A DNA stretch of 64,000 nt from contig JAQFVV010006215.1 of NCBI GenBank assembly GCA_028023455.1, forward strand, positions 9,009,950 through 9,073,949, in the 5' to 3' direction. A program made the translations under genes and the position numbers. Source of the DNA: Epiperipatus broadwayi. Its lineage: Eukaryota > Onychophora > Udeonychophora > Euonychophora > Peripatidae. Below are positions 1 to 11,900 of this stretch, piece by piece; within the stretch, counting starts at the first letter, position 1, and each line of letters begins with the position of its first letter. The notes beneath the pieces were generated by a model, which had not been told where the DNA came from, made no database searches, and saw nothing but the letters and a program-made list of their open reading frames with translations.

Positions 1-1006
1 TTTTTATAATCGTTTGTAATTCAGTATTTGGTTATTACAAGTAGCACACACTCATATATATCATTTCCATTGTATGTTGATAGAAAATATTTAAAATGTT
101 TGATTATTAGCATATATATGTGTGAACATACTGAGATTAATTGTAATAAATAATGAAAGAATAGTTACAATCCTCTATAGTTCCAGTTTTTGAACTAACC
201 AATTGCTACCATTGTCTGAAGCTGTCATATTAAATCTTTGTTGCTATGACTAATAAGGAGCTAACTACCACTGTAGTATTAAAGAAAGTAGGTATTTTGG
301 TCTCTAGTACATCTGAAGAGACTATTAGTTGAACTTAGCCAAAATATATATATTATTAGATTTTTGGGCTTTATTCAAAACATACTAATCATTAAATTTA
401 ACAATACAAATAATAATAAATGTTTTTATTATTTATTATGTGTAAGTGTATATATATATATGTAAGTTCCAAGTAATTTAATGGCAAAAATCAGTAGCAC
501 TTCGATTACTTAGTAATTCTTATCATGCAAAGAAGTAATATAATTTATGAGATTATATGTTTGTAAAAAATCATATATCGGTGAATCAAGATGTGCTCTG
601 GAAAAAAGGATAAAAGAACATCAATTATTATATATTCGGTAAAAAAAATATATAATACTACCTTAAGATTCTTCAACTATGAAAAGTCTTGTAATTTTAA
701 ATTTATTTTTAATGTAAATGTTACAAAAATATTAATGGAAGAAGGAAATCGTAAAAAGAATAATTAAGGAAGCAATATTGATAAATAAATTCAAAGATAA
801 TATAATAAATAGACAAGCAGCAAATACATATGTAGCGCTTGGAAAATCATGTGATATTAAACCGTATTTCTGTATAGTTGATAAGAATTACTATGTAATC
901 AAAAGTGCTACTGATTAATTAAGATATTATTATTTTTATCATAAAAATTATTTGGAACTTATGTGTAATATATTTGTAATGAGTATTTATAGTTTATATA
1001 TATATA
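1..1006. other. AT-rich non-coding DNA, nothing recognised
   Basis: This is AT-rich sequence with short TA microsatellites (for example near 450-460) and no ORF or exon I can defend. If the HGSNAT signal-peptide exon is further upstream, this is intron. Confidence 0.5.
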
Positions 1007-1131
1007 ATATTCAAATATAAGTATACTGGCTATACTTAACAATGTAATTAGAAGGGACACCCTCCTTACAGCTATGCACTCCATATTATACAACTGATAC
1101 ACATGGCGACCTACATATGGAAACGATAAAT

Positions 1132-1186
1132 GATCTCCAATATACATATTTCATGCTGAACCAGCACTCATCAGTTGGTCCAGATC
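1132..1186 (-). ncRNA. Type I hammerhead ribozyme motif, family B, intact core
   Basis: Read on the minus strand: stem I 5' side GAUC-UGGA-CCAA, core CUGAUGA, stem II GUGCU / loop GGUUC / AGCAU, core GAA, stem III AUA / loop UG / UAU, cleavage triplet AUA, stem I 3' side UUGG-A-GAUC. Stem I pairs GAUC with GAUC and CCAA with UUGG around an internal loop, as in natural type I hammerheads. All conserved core bases are present; the only weak pair is a G-U at the base of stem II, which is G-C in the copies at 5373 and 29311. Self-cleavage is inferred from the fold, not shown. Confidence 0.72.
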
Positions 1187-1586
1187 ACCACTTCTCACAT
1201 ATATATGCAGTCAGTGCTCAGTTTATATTAAGATAGTAAATCTTCAAACTTTAATAGACAAGCTTTACCCTCCAACTATTCAGCCATCCATGTCATTGAA
1301 AATCCAATGATGGAACACGCAAAGCCCTTGTTGATGCCAATATTATTGTCATATTCATGTTGACTTTAAGTCACTCTGATCCCTCATATATAGGACCTTA
1401 ATATGTCCATTTAAATACACAGAAGAGGGATGGGCAGAATACAGACTGAATATTCAAATATAGGTATATTGTCTATACTAAATGTAATTAGAAGGGACTT
1501 GAACTCAGATTTTCAAGCTTCCTACAGCTATGCACTCTATCTTACACAAGCGATACACGTACACATATACATGTGAATAAGATTAT

Positions 1587-1641
1587 GATCTCCAATATAC
1601 ATATTTCATACTGAACCAGCATATATCAGGTGATCCAGATC
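1587..1641 (-). ncRNA. Decayed hammerhead motif, family B
   Basis: Same layout as the copy at 1132, one monomer (455 bp) away. The first core box reads CUGAUAU instead of CUGAUGA, so it should be inactive. Stem I, GAA and the AUA triplet are kept. Confidence 0.6.
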
Positions 1642-1899
1642 ACCATACAATCAATGCTTGGTTTACATTAAGATAACATCTTCAATATTTAGCAAGCAAG
1701 CTTCAATCTTCTCCAACTCTTTATCCATCCATATCATTAAGATTTTCAATGATCTGGATGATTGAAAAGTTGGAGGATGAAGAAGATTGAAGCTTGCCTG
1801 TTAAAGTTTGAAGATTGCTATCTTAATATAATATGAGCTTGAAGATTTCCTATCTTAATATAAACTGAGCACTGATTGTATATATGTTTGGGAGATGGT

Positions 1900-1953
1900 G
1901 ATCTGGATCAACTGATGAGTACTGGTTCAGCATGAAATACATATATGAGAGAT
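1900..1953 (+). ncRNA. Hammerhead motif, family B, partly decayed
   Basis: CUGAUGA and GAAA are intact. Stem II is GUACU / GGUUC / AGCAU with an A-C mismatch. The outer 3' side of stem I has lost its GAUC (reads GAUA). It lies in the inverted half of the block at 1007-2400. Confidence 0.6.
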
Positions 1954-2400
1954 AATTTATCTTTTTCACATGTATGTGGTCATGTGTATTGGTTGTATAA
2001 GATGGAGTGTATAACTATAGGAAGTTTGAAAGTCTGAGTTCAAGTTCCTTTTAATTACATTGTTTAGTATAGACAGTGCACTTACATTTGAATATTCAGC
2101 CTGTATTCTGCCTATCCCTCTTCTGTGTATTTAAATGGACATATTAAGTCCTGTATATGAGGGATCAGAGTGACTTAAAGTCTTCATGGGTATGATAATA
2201 ATAATATTGGCATCAACAAGGGCTTTGAGCGTTCTATCATCATACTTTCAATAATATAGATGGCTGAAGAAGATTGTAACTTGTCCATTAAAGTTTGAAG
2301 ATTTGCTATCAATATTGAAATGGTCAGTTTCATCCATCTGCCCATTTCACTTATTTTACCCACACATCTATCCATATGCCAGGTTTAAACCCTCTCAGAA

Positions 2401-5329
2401 TAACCAGTCAAATAACATTAAATTATTATATATGAAGAATCATGTATATATATATATGCGAGTGGTATGTCTGCAGTTTAATAGTATATGTATAGATTAC
2501 AGATAAGTATTTCTAATTTAAGAAATATTTTAGTTTAAATTATTGTTATGTTATTGGTATATATTACAGATATATATTCAATTTATAAAACTTCTAATTT
2601 AAGAAATTCATTTTATAAATATTTCTAGTTTAAGAAATATTTTAGCTTAAATTATTTAGACAATTTTATTGATTTATTATTGAAAGCGCATACATATATT
2701 TCCTGTTATTCTACGCGTATGATTATAAAATTAGTCTTCTACTAATTACGAAAGTAACTTTGTCAAAATAACATTTGATCTTGTAAACAATTTTCGAAGT
2801 AGGTCACACATTGGTCCTAAAATAGCTTGGATTTGATTTGTAAATATAAAATGTTAATAACAAAATAACACAGGAAAACAAAATCTAAATTACTTGTTAT
2901 AATTTAAAAATGTGTTGCTAAAATAAATAAATGAGTTTTTCTGCTGGTTGTAACTATTAAATGTTTTGCTAAAATAAATAAATGGACTTTTCAGCTACAT
3001 TCAAGCTCGTAAAAATTAACAGGTAGCCAGAGTTTAAAAAGTATAAATACTTAAAATTTTGTTACCAAGGATTCTATCATATATATATTAAGTGAACTGT
3101 AAGCCGAACCTGCGCCGGTTTTACCTTCAAAATGGTCGAGTAGACGGCCATAATTCACCGCTTGCCCTTGCGGAATGGAGAATTTGGTCCAATAAAACCT
3201 AATGCCATATAACCAGCGAAGCAGCCCATGGTAAATCTCTATTAACTTTAAATCATCGTCAAAAGTGTCATCTTAATATCCTCCCAAGTGCTTCAAAACT
3301 AACTGCAATGGAAAACAACTGAATGGTAAATTTTCTCTCAGAGCTCTGTTTATAAACTGTGACTTTCATTTCTTTCTTTTAAAAGCTAGCTATTTATTAA
3401 ATCTGCTTTTCCCAAACACCTTTACTAAAATCTACAAAGAAGATTGTTAAATGCTAAATCTTGCCTGATTGTAAAATGCTAAATCTTGCCTGATTGTAAA
3501 ACTTGAATTCTGTTTTAAAATGTAAAACTCAAATTCTCTTTTAAAATGTAAAACTCTAATAATCTATTTTAAATGTATAATTTCCTGCGGTCTTTTTATG
3601 CCTATTTCTAAATCTATTCGATTTATTCTATGATTTTATCATTTTAATATTATATGTATTTAATATGCCAAATGACTCGAAAACGCGAGTATTTATAAAT
3701 ATAATTTTAGCTTATCGATCTGCGAAGATAATTTCAAATCTTCGCTATAATAAATATTAAATTATTGAATTATTATTCTTCATTCTCACTCGCTGTTTCG
3801 AGATCATATTATTATTTTACTGATTAAGTTTTGGGTATTAATATTACAATAATCAGTTATCTAGTTATTTTATGTAGTTTGCTTAATTCTAGTTATGAAT
3901 TATAACTATTTATATATGTAACTCGCACATCATAGGAACTAGCCATAGAGATATTCTCAAAGCATATTTTAATGTTTTATTCATAATTACCCTGCAAATA
4001 TGCTTTATCCTCCTTAGATTTATATATGTTGAGATGCAGGTGATAATATTAAACTAGGTTACTAATTAATTTAGTCCCTAAATAGTATATTTGAAATACT
4101 AAATTTGAGAACTGGATTGTATAGATATGCAAATAGACGCTATCTAATTTTAAGGCACGATAATATAATTTTAAACATTTGCGTTATATATATATATAAG
4201 TTGTGAATGTGTCCTTACAAAGTACACAATGTACAATTATCTGCTTGCTGCATGATTGTTGATGAGTTGCTGGTGGAGGTCACTCTCATCCACTTTAGTT
4301 CGGGTTCAAGCACACTTTTAAAACTAGGGCACAAGGACCTAGATGATTCATAATGCTTATCCAACTCCCCTGAACTACTAATGTTCTTATTCGTAGCAAG
4401 TTGAGCGGTTTTAGGGCAAACCGAGTCTTTGGAGACTGAAGCCCGTGAATAATGACCCATTCACACCTTTGAGCTTAATTAATATTTTAATATGTGCCAT
4501 AGAGTATATAGGTAAACCTATCATAAGCCAGTTTTCTCTCCTTTTATATTAAATGCTTATCTAGCATTAGAGTATATCCTAATCTAGTTTAACATGCTAA
4601 CCTGCTTATCTCTGAGCCTAATTACATGCTCAATTTAACTTTGTATAGATAGACGCCATAGGAGCGCTATTATAGTTAGTTATATAACTTTGGCTATAAA
4701 GTTCCGTATGATCTAGCAGACTACAAAAGAGCTAGAAATTTGGCATATTAATATAGGCATAAACTCCAATACCGTACTACACTTTATTAAACACTTATAA
4801 TGAGATAGGTAACATTAATCTCATTAGTTATATAATGCCTGCGAACATTATATCTCATGTTCCCATCATATAATTTTGTGTTTTGATTTATTATTTGTTA
4901 TTGTTTTATTAAATTAATAATATTTAAAATTATAACTCGTTTTCATAATTTTATTGTCAATGAGTTCATTTTATCCAACTCTATATTTAATTGCACATAC
5001 ACCATTTCATATATATGTAGATTAGTCTGTTAAGTTCTATAATTAATTACTTAGCCATATGTGTATATATATATGTCTGACCAAATCAGTGATAAACTAG
5101 TTAATTTATGAGTCTCTTGTTACACTGGGGGTGACTGCCGGACCGAGGGTAAATTGAGTGTCTGTGTACGTTGAGGAATGTCATCCATAGGATATTAAAT
5201 CATTGAGCAGAAGTGAAAGGATTGAATGTTGGTCGGATTTTGGATCCCAGTATCCGGATTCGATCAGCTTTAGTGTATTTTGCGTGTGGTCTAGATTTTG
5301 TTACGTGGAGGGACAATTCTTACCGTTAC
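2401..5329. other. Unassigned intergenic/intronic DNA with GC-richer islands
   Basis: This is mostly AT-rich. Stretches near 3095-3330, 4220-4460 and 5100-5330 are clearly richer in G and C and look like old repeat insertions, but I recognise no domain. A 29-bp unit is repeated in tandem near 3445-3505. An 81-codon minus-strand ORF at 4215-4460 has no features I recognise. Confidence 0.4.
4222..5124 (+). repeat. Possible LTR with primer-binding-like sequence after it
   Basis: At 5118-5124 the sequence reads TTGTTACA-like and is followed by CTGGGGGTGACTGCCGGACC, which resembles the GGTGAC-type junction after the LTR of some Ty3/gypsy elements. The 5' limit is a guess and no gag or pol follows. 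Low confidence. Confidence 0.2.
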
Positions 5330-5520
5330 AATATAAATTGAGCACTGATTGTATATATGTGTGGGAGATGGTGATCTGGTCTAACTGATGAGTGCTGGTT
5401 CAGCACTAAATAGCAATGATCTCCAACATACTTTTTCATATATATTGGTTGCATAAGATGGAGTGCATAGCAGTAGGGAACTTGAAAGTCTGAGTTCAAG
5501 TCTTTTCTAATATATATTAT
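5330..5520 (+). repeat. Family B repeat, single plus copy
   Basis: It holds the conserved 5' region, a hammerhead-like motif with CUGAUGA at 5385-5391 and a perfect stem II (GUGCU / GGUUC / AGCAC), and the B-box-like GTTCAAGTC at the 3' end near 5496. In the core the G of GAA is replaced by U, and stem I's 3' side is displaced by an internal deletion, so this ribozyme should be dead. Confidence 0.7.
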
Positions 5521-5756
5521 AAATTTTGAAAATAACAGCAGTCAAATATTAAGAATTGAAAGAAATAATAATGATTTGAAAAATATATTACTAAAAGAAG
5601 TCAATATTTTACTTTAGTTTGTTTATTAACCTTCTTGGTCCATACACATATATATTATAAGATCATATATGGGGAAAAAATATTTTTTTCTATTTAAAGT
5701 GATATTTTTTTAATATGTATTTATAAACTTTATATGTCTTAATTTAGTTATTTCAG

Positions 5757-5905
5757 ATTCACTTACATTGATGAAAGATCAAACATTTTTATTTTATTCG
5801 GAGAATAGTTCAAAATTCAATTCGGCTGATCAGGCACATTTAAAATTTACTTCCAAAGTTGATTTCAGTATTGCAGTATACAGTCTGAATGATGAATGTG
5901 ATCGT
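5757..5905 (+). CDS. HGSNAT: HGSNAT exon: N-terminal lumenal domain
   Basis: The exon begins after tttcag (5751-5756) and ends at the donor gtaagt (5906). It starts with the last two bases of a codon (probably Asp) and ends in phase 0. It reads [20 protein letters not shown], then 29 further residues ending DECDR. The MKDQ segment aligns with KMDQALLLIHN of human HGSNAT, near the start of the mature lumenal part. The preceding exon, which should carry the signal peptide, was not found in 1-5756. Confidence 0.82.
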
Positions 5906-8900
5906 GTAAGTTTTTTTTTTAATTCTTATTATATTGATTTTAATATGCATAAATAAAAATAATAAATTAGTTTTATATTCTTAGTAAGCATTAATAAAAA
6001 TTTGCTCGAATGGTTTTTATAGCAAAATTTTAACAGTAAAATAAATGTTATATTCTATTCTAGTAAATATTTTATAACTTTATTTAATGTACATAGTGAT
6101 AATTATAAAATGAATAAAAGAATTATTATCATAAGATACAAAATATTTTAGTCTTCATTTGTTTTCTTCATTCAAAATATTTTAAAATTGTAATTTATAT
6201 TTCTTCAAGAGATATCAATGAAAGTTGTCTTTAGTTAGGTAGATTTTTTTTTTTGCTTCAAAATAAATGTTTCTATATATGTATTTGAGAGTAAAGTTTT
6301 ATTTCTAAAGGATTTTATTCCCTCATAGACTCTTAAATATTTCTTCTACTCCAACTTCCCCGTCACTCAGAACTTGTTTATAAAGTTTTGTGTGTGCTGT
6401 TCCAGTTATTTAGGCCTTTTTAACAATCTTTTTTTTCAGATATCCCTCCTCTGGAGTAACTAACCGCCTAAAATTCCGCTCAATTTTCTCATTACTCAAC
6501 TAAAATTATTAATAACAAGTTTTCCAGTGTTTTTTTTTTTTTTGCTTTTACATCAATATATTTAATTTTTCCATTTCAAAATTGGTTTCTTCATATTACT
6601 TTTCATTCTTTCAAATGGTTTAAAGATGGGCGCTGCCCCTAGCAGAAAAAATGTGCAGAGACCTAAACTACATGAACTAAAACCTTCAAAATTACCCAAA
6701 TTGAATTTTAAACAAAACTTAATTAAAAACATCATCACCAAAGAACTTATTACAAAGTCTCCATCTCCTTGCCCTCTGGATTTTCCTCCCTTTCAGGTTG
6801 TGGTTTGCTCTATCAAAGGTAAAAAGCAAGTCAAAAAGAACAACATGACCAATCACAACACCATTCCAAGTACAACAGGAAAAAACTAAAATTACTCATC
6901 TACAAAGGTCAAAAATCAGCCTGTTGCATCTAAGCATAACTCAGAAATCTTCTCATCCATCCCTGAAACCTCTAAAGACTTGAACATATAGAAATTCCTC
7001 CAAAGTTGATGTCACATATAGATCCTCACCAAAGATTCTTTTTTGCCTGGACTACACATCCTTACCATATTCCCTTCCCCTTCACCATATTGTACTTGAA
7101 TTTCATTTTGCCATATAATCATCACTTTGTAAATCTTTTTTTAACTGTTGTATATTTTGTCTTTTTGATGAATAAAAGCTTTCATCACTGAGAAAAAAAA
7201 AGTTTTATTTCTAATGTGAAATGAATTTAATTTTTTTAATAATATGAAGTAAAATATACTTCTGATGCTTAAATTGTAAAGTTACATTTGCAAAAACAAG
7301 CTATCAGGAAAGCCATTAAATAAATAATTCAAATGACTTTATTGCTTGAGAGTTCATAAAAAATTTGAGATCCAGAACTGGAATCAATTCAAAAAACCTA
7401 CACTCCAGAGTTTGACACTCTATCATGGCATTAGTAGAGGCAAAACTCTATACAGTAACATCACTCAGTGCAAGCCAGAGTAATTGGTGGATTCAGGAAG
7501 ATCTAGATGCAGTGCTCTCGGATCCAAGACTTCTCACTGATGAAAACCACAAGCTAGAAACTATGCATAAACCTTCCTGCATTTATTGATTACTCTGGGT
7601 TGTACTGAATTGCGCTACTGTATGGAGAGTTTTGCCTCTGTGAAAAACAGCATGTATAAGCATGAATGATGATCATGTGATGTTTGATAGTTCATTGCAT
7701 TAAACTATGCAGGGCAGAAAAAACATTTAGATGGCTCAAGATTGATGCTACTTCTTTTTTAAAAAATAACTTATTAAAGTTAACAATATCAAACAGATTA
7801 ATTTCACAATTCAAATTACTGTATTTATATATATAATCAAAATTCAAAATATTTAGATATGGCTAATATTTCTTACCTTATCTCTGACAAACATATTTCT
7901 AAATTGTAATACATACAGTTTTAGAGAGAAATATAATATTAGTGCAATTTTAGAGAGAAATACAATATTAGTTAAAAAGTAGTCGAATTACAGATGATGG
8001 TTTTGTGACTTGTTTAAATGAAAGTGAAAACAATCTTGCAGAAAAACTATTAAATCTTAAAAATTATTTTAAATTGAGTTAAATATGCCTTCTGGTCTTA
8101 CAACTATTAATCATTATATCTATTTATAAAAACATTTTATATATTCAAGACTTTATTATTATCTTCACAAATAATATGTACATTTGTAAAGCAAATAAAT
8201 AGTATATTCTGATCACATTCTTATTACTTTAAATATTCACCCATTGTATTAAATTTGAATACTTCAATATACATCAGCAAGTATGACTGTTTTTTGATTG
8301 TCAATGCTTGTTAGTTTAATGCAACAATAATTAAAAAACAAACGTACAGTTTCAATAGGAAGTATAGAAATATCACTTAAAGCTTTATATTCTATAATAA
8401 TATATCTAAATGCATGAATATTAGGTAAAAATTAATAACTTTCAATCTCAATAAATAATGTGAAATTTGTATATGGGCATTAAGTGAATACTTTCAAAAT
8501 AGAAATATGATAATAATTAAAAATATAGCTATAATGAATAGGTGATGATAATATTAAAAATATGGCTATAATGAATAGGTGATATTTTCAGTGGCCATAA
8601 CTTTTATGCATGCCTATTTTATATGAGCAACACCATGAATCATCTCTCATTCAATCGCTTTCTAATTTGGTCTTGGTTTTTGCTCAATATGCATTCCTTC
8701 AATCATTATGGTTGTTCTCTTGATTTTTTTAGTGTAGTGTTCTTTTAATAACTATATTATCCTATTTTTATGCTAATTATTTTTATTGATATCTAACGTA
8801 AGTGGAAATATATACATTAAAATCATATGCAAAGCAAGCATCTGCATGAAGGTTTGGAGCTTACTGTAAATATATATCAATTTAAAAATTAAAAAAATTA

Positions 8901-11900
8901 CATTTTTATCAATCACTATTTGTAATAGGAAAAGTCATTTAATTTTTAATTTTTTTTTGCTTTTGAATTCCCTTTATCTGTAAATTCTTCATAATAATAA
9001 CAATAAATCACTTAATTTCTTAGCTTTCACAATATATGATAAAACGAGCAACTCTCTACTGTAGTGCCATCTAAAGTAAGTTTGAATAATTGGTGATTAC
9101 AGGATGGGATGGTAGTGCTTTTAAATCCTTATTTTTAGACCAGGTTCTGGCTTTTGCCTTTATCAGTGAGGTTTGAGATTCAAAACCACAGGAATAGAGA
9201 AGAGAGTACTCTTGTTTTATTGCATAATGTTGTTAGTTAAACAATTATGCAATTAATTATTATTACTATTCCTAGCCAGAGAAAAAAGTTGTCTACAATT
9301 AAAAAAACTAAAGATATTAAAATACATGACTCGGAAGTTTGCATTTTAGTTTGAATAATAAATGGAGTTAAAGATCGTTGCTAGATGCATAACTACATTA
9401 CTTCCAGGTTTGAATCCTATGATTTTTAACTAAAGCTAAAAACTGATTTGAATGAAGATTTAAATGCACACTGCAATCGAGTAATCACTTATTATTCAAA
9501 AATATTATAAATGGCTCTAGAATAGAGAGTCACTCATGTTTTTTTTTATTATTATTATTAAAATTAGAATTTATTGGTCAATTAGAAATACAATATGAAA
9601 ACAATGTATTTTTATGGTTGTTAAGCATTGCTAGCTATGATTTATCTTGTGTTTGAACCTGGTTGAGCTTTAAGTACCTGGTTGAGTTTGAGGCTGCAAG
9701 AGTGGAATATTCAGATTTTAGGCAACTGGTAGGTATCATTAAATTTTCCCATAGGGGCTATTATTCGATCTCTTATCTTAATTTTCTCTATGATCCTACA
9801 AAATGTAGAGATCAAATCACAGTTATTATTCTTGAAGATTAATTGACATCATAGTAACCAGATGGTGATTTTCGTCTCGGATAGACAAGGTATATGTGGA
9901 GGCGAGAATCCAGTCCTTGATCGCGAATGCCGTACCCAAGGAAGTTAGGCCTCGTATATTAATGCCTTTAATCAATAACTGCATTGTGATCAAACATGGC
10001 AAAAGCAAATGGGTAATTAGTCATTCTGATAGCAAGTGGAATTCCATAGTTGGCCTCCAGGATCAATGTCTAGATTATCATTATTGATTTGATTGGATTG
10101 ATATTGTATTGCTGGAGTGCCTGTTGTGGTTGATAAGCTGTTCTCATTCAAATAAGAAAACTCCATTGGATGGACTTGATTGTCAGGGGATCGGTAATCA
10201 CTCTCATCTGTTAATGTTAAAGTATTTTTCCGTTCGTCTTTTTTTTTGTTAGATTTGGATTTAAAGTGGTAGGTTTAGTTTTTGTCATGACTAGAATCTG
10301 AAGACGATGAATTATTAGCATTGTGTTGATAACTAATTGAGTCTATTGTTTTTCTCTTTATGGCTTTGATTTCATGGATGATTAAAATTATTTGCTTTCG
10401 TTGGATTGGGTTTGTTTGTGTTTCACTGGTTTCCTTGCCATTAGAGGGCCCACCATCCAGTGTATGGTTTTCTTCTGTCGTCTCCATTTGTTCATCACTT
10501 TTGAAACTTGTTCATTCTGAGTGTGATGAGGAGGCTTGTCTTTGACAAGTTCAACTCCTTTTTATAAGTTGCATTTGTGATTTTTTCTCTTGATGTTTCG
10601 GCACTTTTTGCAAATACGTGTTGGACATTGTTTAATGAGGTGGCTGCTTCTGTCCCCACAGAAAACACTGAGGTGGAATGCCACAGAATGATAAGTAAAT
10701 TGGGCATTCTTTTTCTGCAAGGACCGAAAGAATATCAAGAGGCGATATATTCTTGTGAAGGGTTAATATAAAGGAAGCATTGTTAGATAAGATTTCTATT
10801 TCTGATCATTTCTCCCATAGAAATTTGAAATTTTATACTTTGCCAAATTGATCTAGAAAGCTTTGCAGATTTTGTTGTGAGAATTGAATATGACAATTCC
10901 TTGCTAAACTTATAAGCTTATATTTCTTGCTCATATCAATGTTAATGAGTAATTTTCCATTTAAAGTACGGTGGTTGTTTCTAAAAACTTGATTCACAAA
11001 TTCAACAATGAAATAGCGTTTGTTTGAATGATGGAGAATTCTATTATGTTACTCAGGTTCTGTTTCTTAATCATAACAAAGAATTCATCTTGTGAAAAAG
11101 TAAAGAGTTGACATTTTTTATTTGTGATAGTTAAAATCAGTGAGAACTCGTTGTGGAAATGAGAAATAGATTTACGGGGGTTGTGTGGTAATCTGTCATT
11201 GAATTGTTCACTAATACTTTCATAATCATTTAAATTATAGTTATCTTGTGTTAGATTTGGGTGGGTATTATTGCCTTTATTGTGGTCATCTATTGGGAAA
11301 AAATCTTGGGTCTTCATCAATGTCAATGGTGTTTAAGTATTCTGGTTGCTTTTGCTTGGTTAAAGTGTTGTTTAGATTTTTTATGGTTATATTAGCATAA
11401 GTGTGACTTGGTGTTTCAGGGTGAATGCCTTTGTCTTTGTGGTGAATTAGTCTTGGCCTTGGTTGGAGTAATTCTACTAGTGAAAGAAATATCTGGAAAA
11501 TCGATTTCCCTACAATTCATTTTTATACTCAATTTTGAATTTTGAATAGTTATGCCTTGATTATAGCTTTCATGAATTTCTTTCCCATCAAATTTCCCCT
11601 TGTTTCTGGTGGGTGTAAGCTTATCATTATCTACATCGATGTGAGAGATGATTTTGCTTCCATTTATTATTATTAGTTTCCCCTTTTTTGGTATTTTCAC
11701 TTAATTTTGGAATAATTTTAGGCTTGTTTAAGATGGCTTTGCTGTTTTCCGATGGAGCGCCTCTGTGTTAAGGAATTATTATGATAATTATTGAGACAGT
11801 CGATATTTTCAGTGGAATTATTAGTGTTATTTGAATTTTGTTCTTTAAGAGAGATCTTTGTTGGTTTGTTTTTATTTTGACTATTTTTAAGGTTTGATTG

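Larger units (their letters stand above)
1007..2400. repeat. Family B repeat block: minus-strand tandem units followed by inverted plus-strand units
   Basis: Two minus-oriented units (from about 1007 and about 1461; equivalent points are ~455 bp apart) are followed from about 1765 by plus-oriented copies of the same sequence, running to about 2330. The block is therefore tandem and inverted with a centre near 1740. Each unit holds a hammerhead-like motif (see 1132-1186, 1587-1641, 1900-1953). Some 80 bases 3' of this motif is a tRNA-promoter-like B box (GAGTTCAAGTTCC at about 2037-2049). Further copies lie at 5330-5520, 18470-18600 and 29073-29516. Whether it is a SINE, a retrozyme or a Penelope-derived unit is inference. 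Confidence 0.8.

Noticed and set aside
9360-9420. B-box-like GGTTTGAATCC, possible SINE
   Set aside because: No A box at the proper distance and no second copy recognised in the window.
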